NCBI GenBank assembly: GCA_012729765.1
Contig: JAAYCM010000109.1
Location: 124,001-188,000, forward strand
Direction of reading: 5' to 3'
Length of the DNA stretch: 64,000 nucleotides
DNA from: Chloroflexota bacterium
Lineage (GTDB): Bacteria > Chloroflexota > Anaerolineae > Aggregatilineales > Aggregatilineaceae
The notes beneath the pieces were generated by a model. The model was given only the letters and a program-made list of their open reading frames with translations, made no database searches and had not been told where the DNA came from. Positions 27,157 to 36,183 of this stretch are shown piece by piece. The translations under genes and the position numbers were made by a program. Each line of letters begins with the position of its first letter. Positions within the stretch are counted from its first letter, which is position 1.

Positions 27157-27291
27157 TTAGCGTCGCTTCAGCTCTTTGCTCTGCACCCGGACCGGCACCG
27201 TCCCAACCCGTTCAACCCCCTTCTCAATGACGAGAAGGAGGCCAATAACGACGACAATAAGAGACAGGGTGTTGAGCAGGGCCACTTCCAT
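27157..27291 (-). CDS. Ile/Leu/Val-rich leader peptide 2 of the ilv-leu operon
   Basis: 44 codons, ATG at 27291, TAA at 27159-27157. The segment from residue 9 to 22 is LSLIVVVIGLLLVI, 12 of 14 residues branched-chain, very like enterobacterial IlvL. Codons 28-30 (CGG GTT GGG, 27210-27202) are the antiterminator strand complementary to attenuator hairpin 2. Five codons separate Ile22 from this strand. The Shine-Dalgarno is weak (AAGG about 14 bases upstream). An alternative reading is a real single-pass membrane microprotein with a basic tail (VQSKELKRR), but the RNA pairing favours a leader. Confidence 0.7.
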   Translation of the reverse strand: MEVALLNTLSLIVVVIGLLLVIEKGVERVGTVPVRVQSKELKRR

Positions 27292-27330
27292 TGTGATTGT
27301 TATACCTTCTTGCTGCTCGTTACTCGGACT

Positions 27331-27360
27331 AAAAAAGCCCCCCGGTTGTTGGGAGGCTCC
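27331..27360 (-). terminator. Attenuator terminator 1 before ilvD
   Basis: Minus strand AGCCTCCC (27358-27351), loop AACAACC, then GGGGGGCT (27343-27336) running into six T (27336-27331): an 8-bp stem with one G-U pair and a clean U run. The 5' arm plus loop, CCTCCCAAC (27356-27348), is exactly complementary to GTTGGGAGG (27402-27394) in leader ORF 1. Confidence 0.85.
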
Positions 27361-27387
27361 TGGTTCGAACTTATCTGCCTGCTCGCG

Positions 27388-27468
27388 CTAGGCCCTCCCA
27401 ACACCGTAGACCCCGCCAACAAGGACGAGGAGAACGATAATCGGGAGAAGAGCCAGGCGAATACGCAC
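27388..27468 (-). CDS. Ile/Leu/Val-rich leader peptide 1 of the ilv-leu operon
   Basis: 26 codons from GTG at 27468 to TAG at 27390-27388, with AAGG 10 bases before the start. The product is MRIRLALLP then IIVLLVLV (residues 10-17) then GGVYGVGRA; over half of all residues are Ile, Leu or Val. Codons 23-25 (GTT GGG AGG) are the antiterminator strand for terminator 1. Five codons lie between Val17 and this strand, so a ribosome paused on the control run leaves it free, whereas one that reaches the stop covers it. About 40 bases downstream of the predicted transcription start. Confidence 0.75.
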   Translation of the reverse strand: MRIRLALLPIIVLLVLVGGVYGVGRA

Positions 27469-27514
27469 GTCAGCAAAACCTTGAACAAATATGATTGCGA
27501 ATAGATTGTCCTCG

Positions 27515-27544
27515 ACTGTAAACCACAATGCCGCTTGCTGTCAA
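27515..27544 (-). promoter_or_regulatory. Sigma70-like promoter of the ilv-leu operon
   Basis: On the minus strand TTGACA (27544-27539), an 18-base spacer and TACAGT (27520-27515). The -35 is a full consensus match and the -10 matches 4 of 6. Transcription would start near 27508 and enter leader ORF 1. Confidence 0.7.
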
Positions 27545-27579
27545 GTTTTGGAGCGCGAGATGCTGCCGCTTTCGTTAAA

Positions 27580-27672
27580 ATGCACAAAACGCCCCGCCAT
27601 TTTTGGGGCCCGCTGCCCACCCGCCAGATTTTGGCTAAATCCACCATAGAACGCCGCCGGAAACAGCGTTAG
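27580..27672 (+). CDS. Possible Arg-ended leader ORF before argG (uncertain)
   Basis: 30 codons, ATG at 27580, TAG at 27670-27672, 60 bases before argG. It ends ERRRKQR with Arg codons CGC CGC CGG and CGT, suggesting arginine sensing. However, no Shine-Dalgarno is seen and no terminator follows. TTTGGGGC at 27602-27609 could pair either with GCCCC at 27591-27595 or with GCCCCAAA at 27694-27701, giving alternative folds near the argG ribosome site. Low confidence. Confidence 0.25.
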   Translation: MHKTPRHFWGPLPTRQILAKSTIERRRKQR

Positions 27673-27732
27673 GATTGCGCCACTTCGTCGCGCGCCCCAA
27701 ACTAGAGTCAGTTGAAGGAATGAAAACCCAAG

Positions 27733-28998
27733 ATGGCCGAACTGCAACCGATTAACAAGGTCGTGCTCGCCTACAGCGGCGGGCTGGATACATCGATTAT
27801 TGTGCCCTGGCTGCGCAACAACTATCACTGCGAGGTGATCTGCTTCTGCGCCGATCTCGGCCAGGCCGAAGAACTGGACGGGCTGGAAGAGAAAGCCCTG
27901 CAGACCGGCGCGAGCAAGCTCTATATCCGCGACCTGCGCGACGAGTTCCTGCGCGATTTCGTCTTTCCCACCCTGCAATCCGGGGCGGTCTATGAGCGCG
28001 TCTACCTGCTCGGCACGTCATTTGCGCGCCCGCTGATCGCCAAGCACCTGGTCGGGATCGCGGAAGCCGAGGGCGCGGATGCGATCGCGCACGGCTGCAC
28101 CGGCAAGGGTAACGACCAGGTCCGCTTCGAGCTGACAGCGATGGCGCTCAATCCCAAGCTCCAGGTGATCGCCCCCTGGCGCGAGTGGGACATCCGCAGC
28201 CGCGAGGACGCGCTGGCCTATGCCGAGGAGTTCAACGTCCCGGTATCCTCGACGTTGAAGAGCATCTACAGCCGCGACCGCAACATCTTCCATATGAGCC
28301 ACGAGGGCGGCCCGCTGGAAGACCCCTGGAACGAGCCGGAAGAGGCGATGTTTGTGCTGACCCAAAGCCCGGAAGAAGCCCCCGACCAGCCGGCCTACGT
28401 CGAGATCGGCTTCAGCAAGGGGATTCCGGTGTCGCTCAACGGGCAGGCGCTCGACCCGGTCCCGCTGCTCGAACGGCTGAACCAGCTTGGCGCGGAAAAC
28501 GGCATCGGGCGCGTGGATATGGTCGAGAACCGGCTGATCGGCATGAAGAGTCGCGGCGTGTATGAGACGCCCGGCGGAACGATCCTGCGCGCGGCACATC
28601 AGGCGCTCGAAAGCCTGTGCCTGGACAAAGCCACGATGCATTACAAGGACTTCATCGCGGTCAAGTATGCCGAGCTGGTCTACAACGGCATGTGGTATAC
28701 CCGCCTGCGCGAGGCGCTCGATGCCTTCGTCCAGGAGACGCAGCAGACCGTCACCGGCACGGTGCGCCTCAAGCTTTACAAGGGCAATATCATTGTCGCC
28801 GGGCGCAAGAGTCCCTACAGCCTCTACCGCGAGGACTACGCGTCTTTCGGCCACATGGACATCTACGACCAGACCGACGCCGAGGGCTTCATCCACATGA
28901 TCGGCCTGCCGATGAAGGTCGATGCTCTGCTGAGCGTCGACGGCACGGGCAAGAGCCGTTATCGCCAGCCGGATTACACCCGTTTTAAGCGCGACTGA
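27733..28998 (+). CDS. argG: Argininosuccinate synthase
   Basis: 421 residues. The PP-loop [15 protein letters not shown] at residues 10-24 binds [18 protein letters not shown] (about 118-132) is the citrulline/aspartate-binding signature, and [27 protein letters not shown] completes the synthetase domain. It joins citrulline and aspartate in arginine synthesis. The ATG at 27733 has AAGGA 14 bases upstream, somewhat far. Divergent from the ilv operon and followed by argH. The rest of the arg genes are at 40133-44796. Confidence 0.97.
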   Translation: MAELQPINKVVLAYSGGLDTSIIVPWLRNNYHCEVICFCADLGQAEELDGLEEKALQTGASKLYIRDLRDEFLRDFVFPTLQSGAVYERVYLLGTSFARPLIAKHLVGIAEAEGADAIAHGCTGKGNDQVRFELTAMALNPKLQVIAPWREWDIRSREDALAYAEEFNVPVSSTLKSIYSRDRNIFHMSHEGGPLEDPWNEPEEAMFVLTQSPEEAPDQPAYVEIGFSKGIPVSLNGQALDPVPLLERLNQLGAENGIGRVDMVENRLIGMKSRGVYETPGGTILRAAHQALESLCLDKATMHYKDFIAVKYAELVYNGMWYTRLREALDAFVQETQQTVTGTVRLKLYKGNIIVAGRKSPYSLYREDYASFGHMDIYDQTDAEGFIHMIGLPMKVDALLSVDGTGKSRYRQPDYTRFKRD

Positions 28999-29025
28999 TC
29001 GTCCTGTAGAATCATGGGTTGACGC

Positions 29026-29050
29026 GGGGCGTATTGCGATACGCCCCTAC
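29026..29050. repeat. REP-like palindrome between argG and argH
   Basis: GGGGCGTAT and ATACGCCCC arms around TGCG, ending CCCCTAC. Nearly identical to 54042-54069. Confidence 0.7.
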
Positions 29051-29089
29051 ATGCTGTCCCCGGCGATTATTTCCACGAGGAACGAAATC

Positions 29090-30490
<1,401 letters not shown>

Positions 30491-31349
30491 TCGCGCCGTG
30501 CACATAACGCGCCGCGTCTGAGGCCAAAAAGACCGCCGCGCCCTTCAGATCGTCCGGCTCGCCCCAGCGCCCGGCAGGAATCCGCGCCAGGATTGCGCGG
30601 CTTTCGTCCGAATCACCGGGCTGCGGGGCGGCCAGATAGCCTGGCGCGATCGCGTTGACATTGATGCCTTTCGGTGCCCACTCGTTCGCCATGGCCCGCG
30701 TCAGCCCGGCGACGCCGCTGGCCGCCGCCGTATTCGACGGGACCAGGATGCCGCCCTGCCAGGCCAGCAGCGATGCGACATGGATGATCTTCCCGCCCCC
30801 GGCCTCAGCCATCACGCGTGCGACCGCCTGCGACAGGAAGAAAACCGCCTTGAGATTGACCTGAAGCACGTCGTCCCAGTCTTTTTCTTTGAAGGCCAGT
30901 GCCGGCGCGCGGCGGACAACCCCGGCGTTGTTGATCAGAATATCGAGGCGTCCCTGCTCCAGCACGATTTCGCTGATGATGTCCGTCAGGCGCCCCACCG
31001 ACGCCGCCTGAAGATCGCATACGACCGGCATAAAGCTGCGGCCCAGCACCTCGACCTGCTGCCGGGTGTCGTCACAATCGGGCGTGCCGTCCAGCCCGAC
31101 GATATTGGCTCCCACTTCGGCCAGCGCGACCGCCAGCGCCTGGCCCACCCCCTGGTTGGCACCCGTCACCAACGCAACCTGATCATCCAGGCGGAACCGA
31201 TCTAACAAAGTCATCATATCCCCCAAATTGATACACGAAGCAAACCAGATCCATTTTGGGAGAATAGTCTGACGAATGCAAGTTCAATAACGCCTGCATT
31301 TTAATTTAATCTTGCATGCCCCGGCCTGATCACGCGGCGGGCTGCGACC

Positions 31350-31386
31350 AAAAAAATCCGGCGGTGCCAGCCTGACGCCGCCGGAT
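31350..31386 (-). terminator. Intrinsic terminator after the binding-protein gene
   Basis: Stem ATCCGGCGG (31356-31364) with CCGCCGGAT (31378-31386), read on the minus strand and followed by seven T (31356-31350). Confidence 0.9.
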
Positions 31387-31413
31387 CGAGTACGGATAGT
31401 AAGACGTGGGCGT

Positions 31414-33171
31414 TTAGTCGCGCGCGGCAAGCTGCGCCGCCTGATCCACGTTGTACCAGTCGTAATGATCGCCGCCGAACAGGGCATCAGTTCCGAAGGG
31501 GCCTTCGACCCAGGGCTTGAACAGGACCGTTTCGAATTCCAGCCACAGGGGGATGATCGGGTGCTCGCCCTCAGCGCCGAAGAACATCTCCTCGATGCGA
31601 TAATACAGTTCCAGCCGGTTGTCCGGGTTCGATTCCAGGGCGGCTTCCGCGATCAGATCATCGACCGGGGAGCACGGGCGGCGGAAACTGTTTTCGCCCG
31701 CGCAGCTCAGCACATCGCCGACCCAGTTGTGCGCGTCTGGATAGTCTGGCCCCCAACTGGAAGCCCACAGGTGAGGCCGGGCATCGTCAGAACTGCCCGC
31801 GCCGGTCGCTTCCAGCAGCACGGAGAACTCCTGCGAATTGATGCTGAGCAGTTCCGCGTCGCAGCCAAGCACCTGCTGCACGCTGCCCGCCAGGAATTCG
31901 CCCCAGTCGCCGCCCTGCGCATAGGTCACGATGTTGACCGGGGGCAGCCCTTCGCAGTTCGGATAGCCCGCCGCTTCTAGCTCGGCGCGGGCATAGCCGG
32001 GATCGTAGCCGACGCCCACCTCATTGATCGGCGGCGCGCCGAAGATACCCGGCGGCGTGAGGTGGATCATCGGGATGCCCCGGTTTTGCTGCACGGCCTG
32101 CACCATCCCGCTGCGATCCAGGGCGGCGGAGAAGGCACGGCGCACGTGCACGTTGTCGAACGGCGGGCGGTCGTTCGCAAAGCCGAAGAAGCGCACGGCC
32201 AGCGTCGGAAGCCGGAAAAGCTGCCCCTGGTAGGCCGGGTTATTGAGGACGCCTTCCATCTCAGCCGGGGGAATCTGGGAGCGGTCGATCTGGTTGTCCT
32301 GGTAGAGCGCAAAACGGGTGCTGTCGTCCTCGACCACGACCACGAACACCCGCTCGACGTTGCCGGGGCCGCGCAGATCGTCGGGCAGGTGCGGATTGCG
32401 TAGAAAGGTCCGGCGCACGCCGCGCACATACTCGTCCAGCACGAAAGGCCCGTTGGTCATCAGGCTGCCGAGTGCGGTCCAGTCGTCGCCAAATTCTTCG
32501 ACCGCGTCGCGCGGGACCGGGCGGTATATCCACATGGCCGTCTGGCTGAAGAAATAGCTGGCCGCGAACTGCAAATTGACGATCAGCGTCGCGTCGTCCG
32601 GCGCGCTGACCTGGACCTGCTCATAATCCGCATCACTCACGTCGTCGGGGGAACTCTGCGCGAGCGCGTCACAGCCCAGAATCACCCTGGCCGCGACCGA
32701 GGCGTAGTAATTGCCCAGGCGCGGATCGCAGGCGCGCTGGATGCCGAAGGCAATATCATCCGCCGTGACCATGCGCACGATCTCGGCGGTTTCGGTGTCA
32801 GGATTCCAGCGCACCCAGGGAACGTCGGTGCGAATCGTGAACGTCCACTGCGTGCCGTCTTCGTTGACTTCCCAGTCGGTCGCCAGCTCTGGCATGAAGC
32901 TGCCCGGCGTCAGCGGGTCGGTATCGGTCAGCCCCAGGAACAAATTCTCGACCGCGTCAATCGAGATCGGGTCGGAAGCGCGCTGCGGATCAAGCGTGCC
33001 GAGCAGGGTGTTTTCGGTGAGGTAGTAGGTGTTGGGCGGTGGTGGCGGCTGCATCACACTGATCAGGATAATATCGGCGACGCCGGCCCCAACCAGTCCG
33101 GTGGGAAACAGCGTCGCTGTGAACATGAGGATGATGACGACGGCGGGTAGTGAGCGAAAGACTTTTTTCAT
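31414..33171 (-). CDS. ABC transporter solute-binding protein, family 5 (oligopeptide/oligosaccharide type)
   Basis: 585 residues. The N-terminus MKKVFRSLPAVVIILMFTAT is a signal or membrane anchor, followed by a proline stretch (QPPPPP) that may be a linker; there is no lipobox cysteine. The mature protein shows SBP_bac_5 features: LDPQRASDPIS, LATDWEVNEDGTQWTFTIR, VRRAFSAALDR, LWASSWGPDYPDAHNW. Family 5 proteins bind peptides, nickel chelates or oligosaccharides. No permease or ATPase gene is beside it, so it must use a transporter encoded elsewhere. The neighbouring uronate genes hint at pectin-type oligomers, which is inference only. Confidence 0.88.
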   Translation of the reverse strand: MKKVFRSLPAVVIILMFTATLFPTGLVGAGVADIILISVMQPPPPPNTYYLTENTLLGTLDPQRASDPISIDAVENLFLGLTDTDPLTPGSFMPELATDWEVNEDGTQWTFTIRTDVPWVRWNPDTETAEIVRMVTADDIAFGIQRACDPRLGNYYASVAARVILGCDALAQSSPDDVSDADYEQVQVSAPDDATLIVNLQFAASYFFSQTAMWIYRPVPRDAVEEFGDDWTALGSLMTNGPFVLDEYVRGVRRTFLRNPHLPDDLRGPGNVERVFVVVVEDDSTRFALYQDNQIDRSQIPPAEMEGVLNNPAYQGQLFRLPTLAVRFFGFANDRPPFDNVHVRRAFSAALDRSGMVQAVQQNRGIPMIHLTPPGIFGAPPINEVGVGYDPGYARAELEAAGYPNCEGLPPVNIVTYAQGGDWGEFLAGSVQQVLGCDAELLSINSQEFSVLLEATGAGSSDDARPHLWASSWGPDYPDAHNWVGDVLSCAGENSFRRPCSPVDDLIAEAALESNPDNRLELYYRIEEMFFGAEGEHPIIPLWLEFETVLFKPWVEGPFGTDALFGGDHYDWYNVDQAAQLAARD

Positions 33172-33369
33172 CGCGCATTTCTCCTACCATGGGGGCATAC
33201 CCCGCGTACAATGATAGCCCGGATGGGCCGGGTGTCAGGAAGATGGGTGCTTGTTGATATTTGTCCCGCAGTCGAGGGGAGATCGCGATATGGACGTAAC
33301 TTAATTATACGTGCCTGCCGCTGCACGTCACCAGCGCCTGTCCTCTCCTGTCGCGCACCGGCATCGGAT

Positions 33370-33409
33370 AAAAAGCCGGGCGGCACGTCATATCGGCAGC
33401 CGCCCGGCT
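33370..33409 (-). terminator. Intrinsic terminator after kdgK
   Basis: An 11-bp perfect stem AGCCGGGCGGC (33374-33384) and GCCGCCCGGCT (33399-33409); on the minus strand it runs into TTTTT. The remaining 33172-33369 contains nothing recognisable. Confidence 0.9.
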
Positions 33410-33439
33410 GGTTGATGGTCTGCGGTCGAAGCGGGGGTG

Positions 33440-34474
33440 CTAGCGCGAGACGCGCCCCGACACATCCCCGCCCATCATCTTCTCGACCTCGGCCACCGAC
33501 ACCAGGTTGAAGTCGCCGAAGATTGAGTGCTTGAGGCACGACGCCGCAATGGCAAAGTTGAGCGCCTGCTGTGTGTCCGAATAGGTGCGCAGGCCGTAGA
33601 TCAGCCCGCCCATAAACGAGTCGCCGCCGCCGACCCGATCGACGATATGGGTGAGATCGAAGGTCGGCCCCTCATAGAAGCTGCGGTCGTCCCACAGCAC
33701 GCCGGACCACGTGTTGTGGCTGGCGGAAACCGAGCCGCGCAGCGTGATCGCAATCGTCTTCAGGCCGGGGAAGCGCTGGTTGAGCTGCTCGCACACGACG
33801 CGATACTTCTCGGCGCTGACCTTACCGGCCAGCACGTCGGTTTCCGGCGCTTTGATGCCGAATACCTTTTCGGCGTCTTCTTCGTTGCCGATCGCCACGT
33901 CGCAATAGCCGACCAGCTCCGCCATGACCTCGCCCGCCGATTTGCCCCACTTCCACAGTTTCTTGCGGTAGTTGAGATCGCACGAGACGGTCACCCCCAT
34001 CTCTTTGGCGATCCGCACGCCTTCGAGGCAGGTCGCCGCCGCGCCTTCGGAGATCGCGGGCGTGATGCCGGTCCAGTGCAGCCAGTCGGCATCGGCCAGC
34101 ACCGCCCGCCAGTCGATCATGCCCGGCTCAATTGTGGCGAAAGACGAGTGCGCGCGATCGTAGACAACCTGGCTGCCGCGCTGCATCGCGCCCATTTCCA
34201 GAAAATAGATGCCCAGCCGCTCGCCGCCGCGTATGATTTTGTCAGTTCCGACGCCGTACTGGCGGATGAACTGGATGCACGCCTCGCCGATGTCGTTGGC
34301 CGGCAGGCGCGTGACGAAATCAACCGGAATGCCGTAGTTCGCCAGCGAGACAGCCACATTCGACTCGCCGCCGCCGTAAATTACATCGAAGCTGCGCGCC
34401 TGCCCGAAGCGCTGGAAGCCCGGCGGCGACAGGCGCAGCATGATCTCACCAAAGGTCACAACTTTTTTTGCCAC
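33440..34474 (-). CDS. kdgK: PfkB-family sugar kinase, probable 2-keto-3-deoxygluconate kinase
   Basis: 344 residues from GTG at 34474, with GGGAGAG about 7 bases upstream; the family N-terminus KKVVTFGEIMLRLSPPG begins right after. IYGGGESNVAVSLANYG near residue 35 is the sugar-binding block, and VDRVGGGDSFMGGLIYGL near the C-terminus holds the catalytic Asp of the anion hole. GEIMLRLSP and LNYRKKLW resemble KDG kinases rather than ribokinase or fructokinase. It phosphorylates KDG to KDPG, connecting uronate breakdown to Entner-Doudoroff aldolase. The GGGDS in place of the common GAGDS is conservative. Confidence 0.82.
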   Translation of the reverse strand: MAKKVVTFGEIMLRLSPPGFQRFGQARSFDVIYGGGESNVAVSLANYGIPVDFVTRLPANDIGEACIQFIRQYGVGTDKIIRGGERLGIYFLEMGAMQRGSQVVYDRAHSSFATIEPGMIDWRAVLADADWLHWTGITPAISEGAAATCLEGVRIAKEMGVTVSCDLNYRKKLWKWGKSAGEVMAELVGYCDVAIGNEEDAEKVFGIKAPETDVLAGKVSAEKYRVVCEQLNQRFPGLKTIAITLRGSVSASHNTWSGVLWDDRSFYEGPTFDLTHIVDRVGGGDSFMGGLIYGLRTYSDTQQALNFAIAASCLKHSIFGDFNLVSVAEVEKMMGGDVSGRVSR

Positions 34475-34532
34475 TGCAAATCTCTCCCTGCTGCACAGGC
34501 TCAACCACGAACGCCGCCGCACCTGCGACGGG

Positions 34533-34874
34533 CTACTGCTTCAAAAATTCTTCGCGGATCGGGGTGAAGGCATCGACCAGCCGCACATGCGCGGTCAGGC
34601 GTTGGATGGTGTGTGGCACGCCGGACGGGGCCATGAACATATCGCCCGGCTTGAGGTGTTCCGGCTCGGCCCCTTCCAGAAAGAATATAATCTCGCCTTC
34701 GGCCACGTAGGAAACCTGCTCGTGCGGGTGCGAATGGTAGGGGTCCGGCGCAGAGGTGGGGCCGTCGTCGAAGTCGATCACGACCAGCATCAGGTTGTCG
34801 CTATAGGCCAGCCGCCGCTCGACGCCGGGCGCGATCGGATCGGCGGGTGTATCCTGGTACTTCAGGGTAGGCAT
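34533..34874 (-). CDS. Cupin-domain protein, KdgF-like
   Basis: 113 residues from the ATG at 34874; GGAGG lies 6 bases upstream, whereas it touches the ATG at 34880. A single cupin barrel has motif 1 YHSHPHEQVSYVAEGE (His, His, Glu metal ligands) and motif 2 PGDMFMAPSGVPHTI with the last His. The HSHPHEQ pattern is shared with KdgF, which linearises unsaturated uronates. Its position 58 bases before kdgK supports a pectin or alginate role. Small cupins are versatile, so function is provisional. Confidence 0.78.
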   Translation of the reverse strand: MPTLKYQDTPADPIAPGVERRLAYSDNLMLVVIDFDDGPTSAPDPYHSHPHEQVSYVAEGEIIFFLEGAEPEHLKPGDMFMAPSGVPHTIQRLTAHVRLVDAFTPIREEFLKQ

Positions 34875-34952
34875 GAACATCCTCCGTTGGCGCAGTGTTC
34901 CGATGCTTTGGAAGGATAACCCACCCGGCCTGTTCGACCAACTCTTGATGCG

Positions 34953-35948
34953 CTAATTCCAGTCTAACGCGCTGCGCGTCTGCCAGTAGGCTTCGGGCGG
35001 CTCGGCCAGGCTGCTCAGGCGCTCCGCGATAGCGTCCGTCCAGAACACGTCCAGCGCCCTCAGATTCGAAGCAAGCTGTTCGACGTTGGCCGCTCCGCTG
35101 AGCACGACGCTCGTCCAGGGCTGGGTCAGCGCCGCCGCGATCGCGAGGGCATCGACCGTCGTTTGCTGCTCGGCGGCGATCTCGCGCAGCAGGGCCAGCC
35201 TGGGCGCGAAGGCCGGATCGTCGTTGCGGTCGGTCAGGCGACCGTTAGCCAGCGCCTCTTTGACAATGATCCCTACCCCGGCCTCGTGCGCTTCCCGCAG
35301 GGCCTCACCCGCCGACGGCTCCAGCAGGTTCCACGTAACCTGGGCGCTGCCAAACAGCGGCGCACCACCGACCTCGATCCCGATGGCGCGGCGCAGCACC
35401 TCGGCCTGCTGCGGCCCGCTGAGCGACAGGCCGATCGCCAGCCCGGAATCGCGGTAGCGCGCCAGTTCGGCCAGCACGGTGGGATCGTCCAGCACGCCGC
35501 TTTCCAGCGAGGCCGAGTGAATCTGGTACAGGTCGAGCTGGGGGCCGAGCAAGGTGTCGCTTTCGGCGCGCTGGCGCTGGAGCACTTCCAGCGAGTGATC
35601 CTTGACCTCGTGCACCTCAGCCTCGACGCGCCAGCCGGCGGTGTAGATGTAGCCCCATTTCGAGCCGATGCTGACGGTGTCGGGGGCGATGCCGCGCGCC
35701 GCCAGCCACGCTCCCAGAAATTCCTCGGCCCGGCCATAGGAGCGCGCCGCATCGAAATAGCGGATGCCCCGCGCCCAGGCGGCATCGAGCACGGCCCAGG
35801 CGCGCGCGCGCATCACCTCGACTTCGGTGCCGCCCGCCATATCTCGCGCGTGGTCCAAATTGATATAGCCGGGGCGGCCCAGGGCGGCCAGTCCCAGCCC
35901 CAGCGGCGAGACAGCCAGCCCGGTACGGCCCAGAATACGCTGCAACAT
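34953..35948 (-). CDS. Aldo/keto reductase
   Basis: 331 residues from the ATG at 35948 (AAAGGAG 6 bases upstream). TIM-barrel reductase with the catalytic tetrad visible: Asp in RYFDAARSYG, Tyr in the same segment, Lys in SIGSKWGY and His in YQIHSAS. It resembles the AKR branch that includes L-fucose/D-threo-aldose dehydrogenases and pyridoxal reductase-like proteins. Likely NADP(H)-dependent reduction or oxidation of a sugar or aldehyde. The gap to the cupin gene is 78 bases, so co-transcription is possible. The upstream gap 35949-36183 has no clear feature. Confidence 0.85.
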   Translation of the reverse strand: MLQRILGRTGLAVSPLGLGLAALGRPGYINLDHARDMAGGTEVEVMRARAWAVLDAAWARGIRYFDAARSYGRAEEFLGAWLAARGIAPDTVSIGSKWGYIYTAGWRVEAEVHEVKDHSLEVLQRQRAESDTLLGPQLDLYQIHSASLESGVLDDPTVLAELARYRDSGLAIGLSLSGPQQAEVLRRAIGIEVGGAPLFGSAQVTWNLLEPSAGEALREAHEAGVGIIVKEALANGRLTDRNDDPAFAPRLALLREIAAEQQTTVDALAIAAALTQPWTSVVLSGAANVEQLASNLRALDVFWTDAIAERLSSLAEPPEAYWQTRSALDWN

Positions 35949-36183
35949 CGGCGGCTCCTTTCGTGAAGTTGATTCGCCAGGTGCGAGGCGCGCTCGCATA
36001 CTGATTCTAAGGGCGGCAGCCCGGCTGTGACGAGTGCCGGCGGTTTGGGTCTTGATCCGCTTCTTACACACCCTTAAAATACTGCCCTTGATCTTAACGT
36101 TGAACAGCGCGCGCGGATCATCACTTGCCGAAATTTCGGACCAGTGCGATAGTAAGAATTTATAAGGTAAATCAGTACATGGG

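Noticed and set aside
27051-27560. T-box riboswitch before ilvD
   Set aside because: The conserved T-box antiterminator sequence (AGGGTGGNACCGCG) is absent on the minus strand. The two leader ORFs with complementary strands explain the hairpins better.
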